Below, in pieces: positions 26,235 through 34,470 of a stretch of 64,000 bases of DNA. Position numbers and translations under genes: made by a program. The notes beneath the pieces were generated by a model. The model was not told the origin of the DNA and did no database searches. It saw nothing but the letters and a program-made list of their open reading frames with translations. The stretch's first letter is position 1. Every line of letters starts with the position of its first letter. Source of the DNA: Nocardioides immobilis (GTDB lineage: Bacteria; Actinomycetota; Actinomycetes; Propionibacteriales; Nocardioidaceae); assembly GCF_003515065.1 (NCBI RefSeq), contig NZ_QXGH01000009.1, positions 124,001 through 188,000 on the forward strand. Direction: 5' to 3'.

Positions 26235-26250
26235 AGTGATCGCGATCACA
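26235..26250. promoter_or_regulatory. CRP/GlxR-like palindrome upstream of the amidohydrolase operon
   Basis: GTGATCGCGATCAC at 26236-26249 is a perfect 14-bp palindrome. With its flanks it reads AGTGA-N6-TCACA, matching 15 of 16 positions if scored against the CRP-family consensus TGTGA-N6-TCACA including the free centre. It lies 89 bp upstream of the amidohydrolase start, within a 226-bp gap. That would put this operon under cAMP/carbon control (inference). Confidence 0.45.
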
Positions 26251-26372
26251 GCGGTCAAGAGTCTCGCCTGAATCCGACACCCGGGACCGCGCGCGACCCA
26301 GCAACGCCTTCATGGCCCATCGCTTGCTCTGACAGCGTGTTCACGTTGGAATGTCCGGCCGTGGCGGCCGGA

Positions 26373-26937
26373 TCAAGCGCGGAGCCCGGCCCCCTCGAAA
26401 GCCGCCTCGATCCGGCGATGCCGCGCCCTGACGGAGTCGAGGGTCTCCGGATGCGTGACCAGATAGAGGTCGCGGCGGGCGATGCCCGCCAGCACCATCT
26501 CGGCGACGACGTCGGCATCCAGCACCCCGGGCCGATCCGGCAGCACCCGCTCAGGTCGCGCGGACGTCGAGTCTGCTCCAGGTCGATTCCGCTCACTCTC
26601 GCCACAGATTGACGTCGAGGACCCAGGCGAAGTCCTCCTCGCTCAACTCCTCGAAGGGCGCGATCCGGGCCACGCCGGCGTTGTTGACGACCACATCGAC
26701 GCGGCCGTGCAGACGGATCACCTCGTCGGCCAGTCGCCGGACGGCGAAGGCACTGCTGACGTCCGTGACCACTCCGGTCGCCCCGAGTTCCTCGGCCGCC
26801 GAGTCGAGTGCGCCGTGCTCGACGTCGGCGATCACGACCTCGGCACCCTCGCGGCGGAAGACCTGCGCCACGGCGTACCCGATGCCGGAGGCGCCGCCGG
26901 TGACGACCGCGACCTTTTCGGCCAGCGCGTCGCCCAT
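26373..26937 (-). pseudogene. SDR-family dehydrogenase with a large internal deletion
   Basis: The first 114 codons (from ATG 26937) are a normal SDR: TGGASGIG, IADVE, NNAG and DVNLW. The frame then ends at a TGA (26593). A second frame continues at once with SERNRP, then a C-terminal SDR helix region (VVAEMVLAGIARRDLYLVTH, RHRRIEAAFEGAG) to a stop at 26373. The missing middle, roughly 80-100 residues, would hold the catalytic Ser, YxxxK and the PG loop, so the product cannot be active. The junction lies near 26597-26603. The gene starts 1 bp inside the TetR stop codon, so it was once cotranscribed with it. Confidence 0.82.
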
Positions 26938-27581
26938 CAGTGCCCCTGGAGGCCGCGCAGCACGAAGGCGCCAATGGCATCGATCTCGTCGCGCGTGGGC
27001 GCGGTGCTGTTCCAGAGATAGCGACGCATGGCGCCGAGGACGAGGTCGGAGACACAGTCGGCGCTCACTCGGTCGCCGCCGAGCGCCGCGACGGGCTCGA
27101 CGAGGAGGGCGCTGACCGGCGCGAGCACCTCCGCCTGGCTGGCACCCTCGACCGCACCCGCCTGGTGGAGGTATCCCAGTACCGACCGACTGGTCTCGGC
27201 CGCGTCGACGGAGCTGACCTGCCGCAGGACCATGCGGACCCAGACGAGGATCTGCTCGCGCGGGTCCTCCGACTCGGCCATCCGCCCCCGGGTCGTCTCG
27301 ACGACCCGGAGGACCCCGCGCTCGAGCACGGCCAGGATCAGCTCGTCCTTGTTGCCGAACGTCCGATAGAGCGTCTGGTTGGAGATGCCGGCAGCCGCGA
27401 CGATCTCCGAGACCGGCGGGATCGCAGGAGCCGACCTCTCGATCAGCCCCAGCGTGATCGCCAGGATCCGATCGACCTCTCCCGCCGCCGTACGCCGCTG
27501 GCGCTCGAGGCGGCGTTCGGCAGCTCGCGCCGCACGCTCGCCTGGTGCCGGGGCAGTGGTCGGTGATATACCGTTCTTCAT
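26937..27581 (-). CDS. TetR-family transcriptional regulator
   Basis: A 214-residue TetR repressor. The HTH lies at about 55-76 (VSEIVAAAGISNQTLYRTFGNKDEL) with the usual YRTFGNKDEL end; the C-terminal ligand domain is divergent. The start is ATG 27581; no strong ribosome site is visible, so a leaderless transcript is possible. It is divergent from an SDR gene with only 33 bp between starts, so it very probably controls both. A 9-bp AATC-C-GATT inverted repeat at 27589-27597 in that gap is the best operator candidate. Its former co-transcribed SDR is now a pseudogene. Confidence 0.88.
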   Translation of the reverse strand: MKNGISPTTAPAPGERAARAAERRLERQRRTAAGEVDRILAITLGLIERSAPAIPPVSEIVAAAGISNQTLYRTFGNKDELILAVLERGVLRVVETTRGRMAESEDPREQILVWVRMVLRQVSSVDAAETSRSVLGYLHQAGAVEGASQAEVLAPVSALLVEPVAALGGDRVSADCVSDLVLGAMRRYLWNSTAPTRDEIDAIGAFVLRGLQGH

Positions 27582-27614
27582 CGAGAGTAATCCGATTCTG
27601 TTCTGAGGAGAGCG

Positions 27615-28424
27615 ATGACTTCCGGCAACCATGAGACCACAGGCCCGGGGAGCAAAGCCACCACGACATCCCCGTTCGATCTGTTCAGCCTCCAGGGCAA
27701 TGTCGCGCTGGTCACCGGCGGCAGTCGCGGCCTGGGTCGCGAGATGAGCCTGGCCTTCGCGCAGGCCGGCGCCGACGTGATCGTCACCAGCCGCAAGCTG
27801 AAGAACTGCGAGGAGGTCGTCGCCGAGATCGAGGAGACCACCGGCCGCTCCGGGCTCGCGTACGGCTGCCACCTCGGCCGCTGGGACGAGATCGAGGGCC
27901 TGGTCGACGCCGCGTACGAGCGCTTCGGCAGGGTCGACGTGCTCGTCAACAACGCCGGCATGTCGCCGCTCTACGACAAGGTCACCGACGTCACCGAGAA
28001 GATGTACGACAGCGTCCTCAACCTCAACCTCAAGGGGCCTTTCCGGCTCACCCAGCTGGTCGGGACGCGGATGAAGGAGCAGGGCTCCGGCAGCATCATC
28101 AACGTCAGCAGCACCGGATCGCTGCGCCCGATGGGCTCGATCGTCCCCTACGCCGCCGCGAAGAGCGGCCTGAACGCGATGACGGAAGGATTCGCGCAAC
28201 TGCTCGGCCCCGAGGTGCGCGTCAACACGCTGATGCCCGGGCAGTACCTCACCGACGTGTCAGCCGCGTGGGACATGGAGCACGCCAACAGGATGTCTGC
28301 TCGGCTGCACCTCAAACGCGTGGGCAACCCACCCGAGATCGTCGGGGCCGCGCTGTTCCTTGCCAGTACCGCGTCGAGCTACACCTCGGGCACGATCGTC
28401 CGCTCGGACGGCGGCATCCCGTAA
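27615..28424 (+). CDS. SDR-family oxidoreductase
   Basis: A 269-residue classical SDR. After a 25-residue Ser/Thr-rich leader it shows TGGSRGLG, NNAGMSP, Ser in IINVSSTGS, YAAAKSG and an ending YTSGTIVRSDGGIP. The start ATG has GAGGAG upstream. The gene is divergent from the TetR gene and convergent with the next operon (28-bp gap). It resembles 3-oxoacyl reductase-type or gluconate-type SDRs; the substrate is unknown, and probably a ligand of the TetR protein is its substrate or product (inference). Confidence 0.9.
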   Translation: MTSGNHETTGPGSKATTTSPFDLFSLQGNVALVTGGSRGLGREMSLAFAQAGADVIVTSRKLKNCEEVVAEIEETTGRSGLAYGCHLGRWDEIEGLVDAAYERFGRVDVLVNNAGMSPLYDKVTDVTEKMYDSVLNLNLKGPFRLTQLVGTRMKEQGSGSIINVSSTGSLRPMGSIVPYAAAKSGLNAMTEGFAQLLGPEVRVNTLMPGQYLTDVSAAWDMEHANRMSARLHLKRVGNPPEIVGAALFLASTASSYTSGTIVRSDGGIP

Positions 28425-28452
28425 GGGCACGTCATGCAGAAGGGGTGGCGAT

Positions 28453-29214
28453 TCAGCGCATCATCAAGGTGCCGCCGTCGACGGGGAAAACCTGGCCCGT
28501 CATGAAGCCGGCCCCCTCCCCCGACAGGAAGGCGAGCACCGGCACGAAGTCGCGGTCGACGTCGCCCAGCTTGCCGCCCAGCGGCACTGCGGTCGCCATG
28601 TACGCGTCGTGCGCGACAAGCTGCTCCGGCGTCATCGAGGCCCGGGTCTTGTCGTACATCGGCGTCCAGATCGCCGGTGCGATCGCGTTGACCGTGATGG
28701 CGTGCTTCGCCCACTCCTGCGCCACGGTGCGGGTCCACGCGACGACGGCACCCTTGCTGGCGGAGTAGGCGGCCTTGTTCTTCAACCCCTGGACTCCGGC
28801 CGCCGACGCGAAGTTGATGATCCGCCCGCCGTGCTCCTTGAGGTGCCCGAAGGCCGTCTGATTGGTGACGAAGGTGCCGGTGGCGTTGATCCGGAGTACG
28901 CGGTCCCAGGTCACGAGATCGATGTCCTCCGCAGCGCCGCCAGGGGCGATGCCCGCAGCATGGATGAGGACGTCGAGTCCGCCGAGTTGCTCGACGGCCG
29001 ATGCGAAGGCCCGAGCCGTTGCATCCGAGTCGGCGACGTCGCAGGCGATGAAGCCGGCGCCCGCGTCCGCGGCGATGCCTGCCCCTGGATCGTCGACGAT
29101 GTCCATCGAGACAACCTTGGCGCCCAGTGCCGGGAACGCCCGGACCAGGCCCGCGCCCATGCCACTCGCACCGCCGGTGATGATCACCCGGCGGCCGTCG
29201 AGACGCTCGGTCAT
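28453..29214 (-). CDS. SDR-family oxidoreductase, third gene of the kinase/acyl-CoA dehydrogenase operon
   Basis: A 253-residue SDR: TGGASGMG, HAAG instead of NNAG, Ser in INFASAAG, YSASKGA, and FMTGQVFPVDGGTLMMR at the end. ATG 29214 overlaps the dehydrogenase stop by 4 bp; the 57-codon extension upstream is noise inside that gene. In the levulinate pathway of Pseudomonas putida a kinase (LvaA), a dehydrogenase (LvaC) and an SDR (LvaD) act on 4-hydroxyacyl-CoAs (family knowledge). The same three families stand here in the order kinase, dehydrogenase, SDR, so a 3-hydroxyacyl-CoA dehydrogenase step is plausible. Confidence 0.9.
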   Translation of the reverse strand: MTERLDGRRVIITGGASGMGAGLVRAFPALGAKVVSMDIVDDPGAGIAADAGAGFIACDVADSDATARAFASAVEQLGGLDVLIHAAGIAPGGAAEDIDLVTWDRVLRINATGTFVTNQTAFGHLKEHGGRIINFASAAGVQGLKNKAAYSASKGAVVAWTRTVAQEWAKHAITVNAIAPAIWTPMYDKTRASMTPEQLVAHDAYMATAVPLGGKLGDVDRDFVPVLAFLSGEGAGFMTGQVFPVDGGTLMMR

Positions 29215-30494
29215 CGGGCCGCGACTCCCAGCTTCTCGCGGGCCGCGGCCAACTTGGACGGGATGTGATCGGTGGGCCAGAGACCGTCGGTGGCGGTGTA
29301 TCCCTTGAGGACGGCGCGGGCGACCTGGCGCAGATGCACCTCGGTCGGGCCGTCGACGAGCCCCATCACCGGCGCCGTGATCCACATCTTCGCGAGCGGC
29401 GTGTCCTGGGTGACCCCCAGCGCGCCGTGCACCTGGATCGAGCGCTGGACTATGTCGTGCAGCACCTTGGGCGTTAGGAACTTAATCGCGCTGATGTCCT
29501 TGCGGCACTGCGAGTAGTCCTGGGTCTTGTCGATCAGCCACGCGGTGCGGAGCACGAACAGACGGAACTGCGCGAGCTGGGCGTACGACTCGGCGATGAA
29601 CGTCTGCACCGTCTCGCGGGCGGCGAGCGTGCGACCGCGCGTCACGCGGCTCAGGGCCCGCTCGCACATCATGTCGAGCGCGCGCTGAGCGACCCCGACG
29701 GTGCGCATCGCGTGGTGGACGCGACCACCGCCTAGCCGCACCTGCGCGACCTGAAAGGCCTTGCCCTCGGCGCCCAGCAGTGCCGTGGCCGGGACCCGCA
29801 CGTTGTCGTAGTGGATGTAGCCCTCCGAGCCCTCTTCGGCCGGCTCGTGGATGAGGGCGAGGCTGCGCTCGATGGTGATGCCCTGAGTGTCGGATGGCAC
29901 CAGGAACATGGACATGCCGTCATGCGGACCGGCATCCTTGTCGGTGTAGGCCATCACGATGAAGAACGTCGCGTAGCGGGCGTTGGAGGAGAAGAACTTC
30001 CACCCGTTGATGACCCAGTCGTCACCGTCGCGGACGGCGGTGGTCTCGAAGCCGGAAATGTCGGCGCCACCCTGCGGCTCGGTCATCGAGTAGCACGAGA
30101 AGATCTCGCCGTTGAGCAGCGGCTGGAGGTAGGTCTCCTTCTGCTCGGGCGTGCCGAAGTGGGCGATGATCTCGGCATTGCCCGTGTCCGGAGCCTGGGT
30201 GCCGAAGATGACCGGAGCCCAGGTCGAGCGACCCAGGATCTCGTTGAGCAGCGCGAGCTTGAGCTGGCCGTAGCCCTGACCGCCGAGCTCCGGCTCGAGG
30301 TGGCAGGCCCACAGACCCTGCTCGCGGACCTGCTGCTTGAGCGGGTCGACGATGCGGCGGTGCTCGTCGTCGAGCGGCTTGTAGTTGTCGTGCGGCCAGA
30401 CCAGGTCGAGCGGCTCGACCTCGCGGCGGACGAACTCGTCCACCCAGTCCAGCTTCTTCTGGAATTCCGGATCGGTCTCGAAGTCCCAGGTCAT
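29211..30494 (-). CDS. Acyl-CoA dehydrogenase, ACAD10/11- and LvaC-like
   Basis: A 427-residue acyl-CoA dehydrogenase. It shows CYSMTEPQGGADISGFETTA, WVINGWKFFSSNA, an Arg-rich ALSRVTRGRTLAARETVQ region and a C-terminal QVHGALGVTQDTPLAKMW. ATG 30494 has GAGGAG 7 bp upstream. It follows a phosphotransferase-like gene by 31 bp. In animals such a kinase and dehydrogenase are fused (ACAD10/ACAD11), and in P. putida they are separate (LvaA/LvaC); both remove a gamma-hydroxyl through a phospho-intermediate (established for those proteins). I infer the same chemistry here. Confidence 0.93.
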   Translation of the reverse strand: MTWDFETDPEFQKKLDWVDEFVRREVEPLDLVWPHDNYKPLDDEHRRIVDPLKQQVREQGLWACHLEPELGGQGYGQLKLALLNEILGRSTWAPVIFGTQAPDTGNAEIIAHFGTPEQKETYLQPLLNGEIFSCYSMTEPQGGADISGFETTAVRDGDDWVINGWKFFSSNARYATFFIVMAYTDKDAGPHDGMSMFLVPSDTQGITIERSLALIHEPAEEGSEGYIHYDNVRVPATALLGAEGKAFQVAQVRLGGGRVHHAMRTVGVAQRALDMMCERALSRVTRGRTLAARETVQTFIAESYAQLAQFRLFVLRTAWLIDKTQDYSQCRKDISAIKFLTPKVLHDIVQRSIQVHGALGVTQDTPLAKMWITAPVMGLVDGPTEVHLRQVARAVLKGYTATDGLWPTDHIPSKLAAAREKLGVAAR

Positions 30495-30525
30495 GGGGTC
30501 TACTCCTCGGTTGGGGCGTGGATGA

Positions 30526-31539
30526 TCAGCGGAGCGGGGTCGTGCGCGACAGGGATGCGGCGAACTCCATCAGCTCCAGGACGATGGGGCCGAAGCGGGC
30601 GACCCGCTCGTCGGCCTCGCCCTTGGCATGGCGGGCGACGCTGGCCTCGAGCACGACGGCGAGCTTGAAGCGGGCCAGGATGACGTAGTAGTCGATCTGC
30701 GACACGTCGCGGCCGCTGACCTTGGCGTAGTGCTCAAGCATGTCGTCGCGCGACGGCATGCCGTCGTAGTTGAGATATCGTGCGTACTTCATCGCGTCGC
30801 CCTCCGGCGGCCAGCCGACCAGCACCCAGCCCAGGTCGAGGAGCGGGTCGCCGATGGTGGCCATCTCCCAGTCGATGATTGCGGCCAGCTCCGCGGGAGC
30901 ACCGTGGCGATACATCACGTTGGCGAACTGGTAGTCGCCGTGCATGATGCCCGGCTCGAACGTCATGGGCGTGTGGTCGCGCAGCCAGCGCGCGGTCTCG
31001 TCCAGACCCCGGATGTCGCGGAACCTGTACGCCGACAGGTGGGACAGCCATCGATCGACCTGTCGCTCCAGGAAGCCCTCGGGCTTGCCGAAGCCCTCGA
31101 GGCCCTGTGCCTTCCAGTCGACGCGGGCCATCTTGGCGGCGCCGTCCGCGAGTTGGATCGCCAGCCCGCTGCGCGCCTCAAGATCGGTGTCGAACGGTGC
31201 GACCCAGCCGCCGCCCATCGGGCTCCAGCCGTCGACCAGATCCATCATGTAGAACGGCGCGCCGATCACGTCCAGGTCGTCGCTCGCGCCACGGAACGCC
31301 GCGTGTGGGACGCCCGTGCCACTCAGCGCCTTGAGCAGGCGGGCCTCCCGCATGAGGACCTTCGCGCTGCCCTCGATGCCGTAGCCCGGCGGCCGGCGAA
31401 GGGCCATTGACGCCCCGCCCCGAGTGATTGCATAGAGCTCGTTCTGAGAGCCGCCCGACAGTGCCGTGGCCTCGGCCACCTCACCCTCGCCCGGCAGACC
31501 CTCGGCGTCCATCCACCTGCTGAGTGATTCGATGTCCAT
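30526..31539 (-). CDS. APH-family phosphotransferase, probable 4-hydroxyacyl-CoA kinase (LvaA/ACAD11 kinase-like)
   Basis: A 337-residue kinase of the aminoglycoside-phosphotransferase fold. It has the glycine-loop-like SGGSQNELY (28-36), the catalytic HGDYQFANV (200-208) and the metal-binding IIDWEMATIGDPLLDLGW (222-239). The wording DWEMATIGDP and the dehydrogenase neighbour mark the fatty-acid branch of the family, not antibiotic resistance. It probably phosphorylates a hydroxyl of an acyl-CoA so that the dehydrogenase can eliminate it. ATG 31539 is preferred to an upstream GTG/ATG 12 codons earlier. It is divergent from a quinone-oxidoreductase-like gene (79-bp gap). Confidence 0.9.
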   Translation of the reverse strand: MDIESLSRWMDAEGLPGEGEVAEATALSGGSQNELYAITRGGASMALRRPPGYGIEGSAKVLMREARLLKALSGTGVPHAAFRGASDDLDVIGAPFYMMDLVDGWSPMGGGWVAPFDTDLEARSGLAIQLADGAAKMARVDWKAQGLEGFGKPEGFLERQVDRWLSHLSAYRFRDIRGLDETARWLRDHTPMTFEPGIMHGDYQFANVMYRHGAPAELAAIIDWEMATIGDPLLDLGWVLVGWPPEGDAMKYARYLNYDGMPSRDDMLEHYAKVSGRDVSQIDYYVILARFKLAVVLEASVARHAKGEADERVARFGPIVLELMEFAASLSRTTPLR

Positions 31540-31618
31540 GCCTGGAAATGTAGTTACCCTGTGCGCAGAATGCAATTACTCTAGGAAATGATCTGGGCCG
31601 AATCGAACGGAGAACACC

Positions 31619-32626
31619 ATGGCGACCCTCCAGCCTGAGGCGACGATGGTCGCTGCTCGCATCCACCGGACCGGCTCTCCCGAGGCGGTGCAGCTGGACA
31701 CCGTCCCCCGGCCGAGCCCCGGCCTGGACGAGCTGCTCGTCGCCGTACACGCCGCTGCAGTGAACTTCCCCGACACGCTGATAATCGAGGGGCGCTACCA
31801 GACCCCGACCCCGCTCCCCTTCGTCCCGGGCCACGAGGCCGCTGGAGTGGTGTGCGCGGTCGGCGAGCAGGTCACGGGGTGGGCCGTCGGGGATCGGGCG
31901 GCGGTGCTCGCGCCCGGCGCCTTCGCGGAGTACGTAATGGCGCCGGCGTGTGCGGCCGTACCGGTGCCGCCCCCGGTCACCTTCGCGGAAGCAGCAGCGA
32001 CGTGGGTGTGTCACCTGACGGCGTACCACGCCTTGCGATCGGTCGCCGAGGTGAACCCTGGCGAGACGGTGCTCGTGCTCGGCGCCGGCGGCGGGCTGGG
32101 ACTGGCCGCCGTCGAGCTGGCCACGCTGATGGGCGCCACCGTCGTCGCGGCCGCCTCGACGCCCGACAAGCTGGCCGCGGCCGGCTCGCGCGGCGCCACC
32201 CATCTCGTCGACTACTCCGACGGCGGGCTCCGGGCGGACTTGCGGGCGGCCGTCGGTGCCGGCGCGGTCGACGTGGTGCTCGACCCTGTCGGGGGCACGC
32301 TCGCCGAGGAGGCCCTGCGCGAGATGCGCTGGGGTGGGCGGTTCGTGACGCTCGGCTATGCGAGCGACGAGATCCCCCGCATCCCGCTCAATCTGGTGCT
32401 GCTCAAAGGGGTGACGATCAAGGGACTGGAGGTGCGCACGTTCGCCCAGCGCGACCCCGAGCGGGCCGCACGCGATCGGGCGGAGTTCACGGATCTGTGG
32501 GCCAGTGGCAGGGTCCACCCGCTGATCGGCGCGACCTTCCCGCTCAGCCGGGCGCGCGAGGCACTGACCTTCGTCGCCGAGCGCCGAGCCGTCGGCAAGA
32601 CGGTGATCGCCGTCCGGCCGGAGTGA
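31619..32626 (+). CDS. Zinc-free MDR-type NADPH:quinone oxidoreductase-like protein
   Basis: A 335-residue medium-chain dehydrogenase/reductase. N-terminal catalytic domain (AVNFPDTLIIEGRYQ, LPFVPGHEAAGVV), Rossmann domain with VLGAGGGLGLAAVELA, and the usual ending TGKT-like VGKTVIAV. No cluster of zinc-binding Cys is visible, as in quinone and enone reductases. It probably reduces a 2-enoyl or quinone substrate with NADPH. It starts opposite the kinase operon and is convergent with the next thiolase-like gene (24 bp). ATG 31619 has a CGGAGA site upstream. Confidence 0.9.
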   Translation: MATLQPEATMVAARIHRTGSPEAVQLDTVPRPSPGLDELLVAVHAAAVNFPDTLIIEGRYQTPTPLPFVPGHEAAGVVCAVGEQVTGWAVGDRAAVLAPGAFAEYVMAPACAAVPVPPPVTFAEAAATWVCHLTAYHALRSVAEVNPGETVLVLGAGGGLGLAAVELATLMGATVVAAASTPDKLAAAGSRGATHLVDYSDGGLRADLRAAVGAGAVDVVLDPVGGTLAEEALREMRWGGRFVTLGYASDEIPRIPLNLVLLKGVTIKGLEVRTFAQRDPERAARDRAEFTDLWASGRVHPLIGATFPLSRAREALTFVAERRAVGKTVIAVRPE

Positions 32627-32650
32627 CCTCGACCGGACGGATCAAACCAA

Positions 32651-33832
32651 TCAGGCGAGGTGCAGCAGCATGCAGCCCGCCTCGGGGCCACCACCGACTC
32701 CGACCGCGGCGAGCTCGACGTCCTTGGCGATCTGACGGTCGCCGGCCTGACGCCACAGCTGGACGCACGCCTCGTGCACGAAGCCGTAGCCGTGCAGACG
32801 CCCAGCGGAGAGCTGACCACCGTGGGGGTTGATCGGCAGCCGACCCTCGAGGCGGTAGTTGTCCTCGTCGTCGAGGAACGGCCCGACCTTGCCGTGCTCG
32901 GCGAAGCCGAACGACTCGATCCACTGAATGCACAGATAGCTGAAGCCGTCGTACAACGTCGCGAAGTCGACGTCGCCCGCCGTGAACTTCGTGGTCTCCC
33001 ACATCGAGGCCGTGGCGTCATGCGAGGCCATGGTCGTCAGGTCGGCGCGCTGGTCCCAGCTGTGCCGCTCATACAGCGCCGCCCCTGCAGCCTCGATGGA
33101 GATCGCCGGATTGGCGAGCCCGTCGGCCGCCTCGCGACGGGACACGATGACCGCCGTCGCCCCGTCGGCGGGGATGTCGCAGTCGTAGAGACCGAACGGC
33201 CAGGAGACCATCCGCGCGTTCAGGTAGTCGTCCATCGTCATCGGGTCGCGATAGATGGCGTTGGGGTTGAGGGCGGCGTTCTTGCGAGTGTTGATGACAA
33301 GCTTGCCGATCTGCTCGCGGGTCAGCCCGAACTCATGCATGTAGCGCTGGGCGTACATGCCGATCCAGTTGGCTGGCGAGGCCGCACCGAACGGCACCCG
33401 GAACTCCGAGTGCCCTCCCGCTCGCGCCGATTTCGTGGTCAGCGCAGCCGCGCGACCACTTGCCTGAGCGGTGGCCTCCCAGACCGAGCGGAAGCAGAGC
33501 ACGTGGGTGGCCCGGCCCGACGCGACCGCGGCGGCAGCATCGAGCATGGTGCCGATCTGTCCGGAGGTCTCGACACCACTGACGTGCCACCTCGTCCGCA
33601 GCCCGAAGGCGTCGCGAATGTCATGGGTGGTGGCTCCGACGAAGCCGCCCTCGGCAGCGACCGGTCCGGGATAGCTGGCGATGCCATCGATGTCGTCGAA
33701 GGTGAGCCCGGCATGGGCGACGGCACGCTCGGCCGCCTCCAGGGCGAGGTCGACGCCGGTGCGGCCGATCCGTCGGCCGATCTGGGACTGCCCGACGCCG
33801 GTGACGACGGCGCGGTCCTCGACGAACGTCAT
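32651..33832 (-). CDS. Thiolase-fold lipid-transfer-protein-like enzyme (probable acyl-CoA aldolase)
   Basis: A 393-residue thiolase-superfamily protein beginning with the usual AVVTGVGQSQIGRR strand. The catalytic thiolase Cys is absent (VETSGQIGTMLDAA at that place), while ATLYDGFSYLCI and LPINPHGGQLSAGRLHGYG match the Ltp2-like group. Its start overlaps the DUF35 gene stop by 4 bp, so the two form an obligate pair. This is the third such protein in the window. Its sequence is clearly different from the others, which suggests that each copy cuts a different intermediate (inference). Confidence 0.88.
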   Translation of the reverse strand: MTFVEDRAVVTGVGQSQIGRRIGRTGVDLALEAAERAVAHAGLTFDDIDGIASYPGPVAAEGGFVGATTHDIRDAFGLRTRWHVSGVETSGQIGTMLDAAAAVASGRATHVLCFRSVWEATAQASGRAAALTTKSARAGGHSEFRVPFGAASPANWIGMYAQRYMHEFGLTREQIGKLVINTRKNAALNPNAIYRDPMTMDDYLNARMVSWPFGLYDCDIPADGATAVIVSRREAADGLANPAISIEAAGAALYERHSWDQRADLTTMASHDATASMWETTKFTAGDVDFATLYDGFSYLCIQWIESFGFAEHGKVGPFLDDEDNYRLEGRLPINPHGGQLSAGRLHGYGFVHEACVQLWRQAGDRQIAKDVELAAVGVGGGPEAGCMLLHLA

Positions 33833-34242
33833 GCGGTCACCGGCCTGAACAGCGGGAGCGCGACATCGTCCTGCTCGTCGAAGACCACCTCGACCGGCAT
33901 GCCGACCTCGACCGCGGCGATGTCGACGTCCACCAGGCAGGTGGTCAGCCGGACGCCGGGCGCCTCGTCAAGCTCGACCGCGGCGACGGCGTATGGCGGC
34001 GGGAAGGCGGGGAACCAGGGGTGGTGATTGATGGAGTACGCCGCCACCGTGGCGCGCCCCGAGGCGACCTCTGGGGCGACGTCCCGGCTTCGACACTTCC
34101 AGCAGGCGCCGACCGGCGGATGGATCCACTGGCGGCAGGCCTGGCAGCGATAGATCCGCAGCTCGTTCTCGAAACCTCCCGTCCAGAACTCTCGTGAATC
34201 GGGAGTGACCTCGGGGAGCATCCGCCCCTCCGGTTGTGCCAT
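33829..34242 (-). CDS. DUF35 OB-fold / zinc-ribbon protein (thiolase partner)
   Basis: A 137-residue DUF35 protein: short N-terminal helix with FWTGGFENELRIYRC, zinc ribbon Cys33, Cys36, Cys47, Cys50, then an OB-fold (AYSINHHPWFPAFPPPYAVAAVEL). It is the first gene of a two-gene operon; its end overlaps the thiolase-like gene by 4 bp. A candidate promoter/operator with ACTGTCAGA lies 32 bp upstream of the start. Its job is probably to bind the acyl-CoA and hold the thiolase-fold partner, as in the ChsH2/Ltp2 complex (family knowledge). Confidence 0.92.
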   Translation of the reverse strand: MAQPEGRMLPEVTPDSREFWTGGFENELRIYRCQACRQWIHPPVGACWKCRSRDVAPEVASGRATVAAYSINHHPWFPAFPPPYAVAAVELDEAPGVRLTTCLVDVDIAAVEVGMPVEVVFDEQDDVALPLFRPVTA

Positions 34243-34273
34243 GGGATTCCTCCGCCTGTCGTAACTGAACTAT

Positions 34274-34407
34274 ACTGTCAGATTCTCTGCCTGAGCAGAC
34301 CGGCTTGTCAGGGTCACCGCCGATAACACGTCTCAGATTGCCGTGACTGCGACCACACTAGCGCATCATTTTCATGTACACTCAGTCAGAACTTGACGCG
34401 TGTACAC
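34274..34407. promoter_or_regulatory. Divergent control region: ACTGTCAGA word and a TGTACAC repeat pair
   Basis: The 228-bp gap between the DUF35 gene (minus) and the CoA-transferase gene (plus) is AT-richer than its surroundings. ACTGTCAGA at 34274-34282 is shared with the other thiolase operon control region (9037-9045). TGTACAC occurs at 34375-34381 and 34401-34407, 26 bp apart; the second copy is part of the palindrome GTGTACAC. These are candidate binding sites for one or two regulators (inference). Confidence 0.4.
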
Positions 34408-34470
34408 GAGGGACTCCCGAGCAGCGGGGCCCGCGGCCAGGCGTCCTCCAGACGTTGAAAGGTGAGCATC

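Noticed and set aside
30526..31539. An aminoglycoside resistance kinase
   Set aside because: The phosphotransferase motifs are of the ACAD10/11-LvaA group, and the gene sits in an operon with an acyl-CoA dehydrogenase and an SDR.
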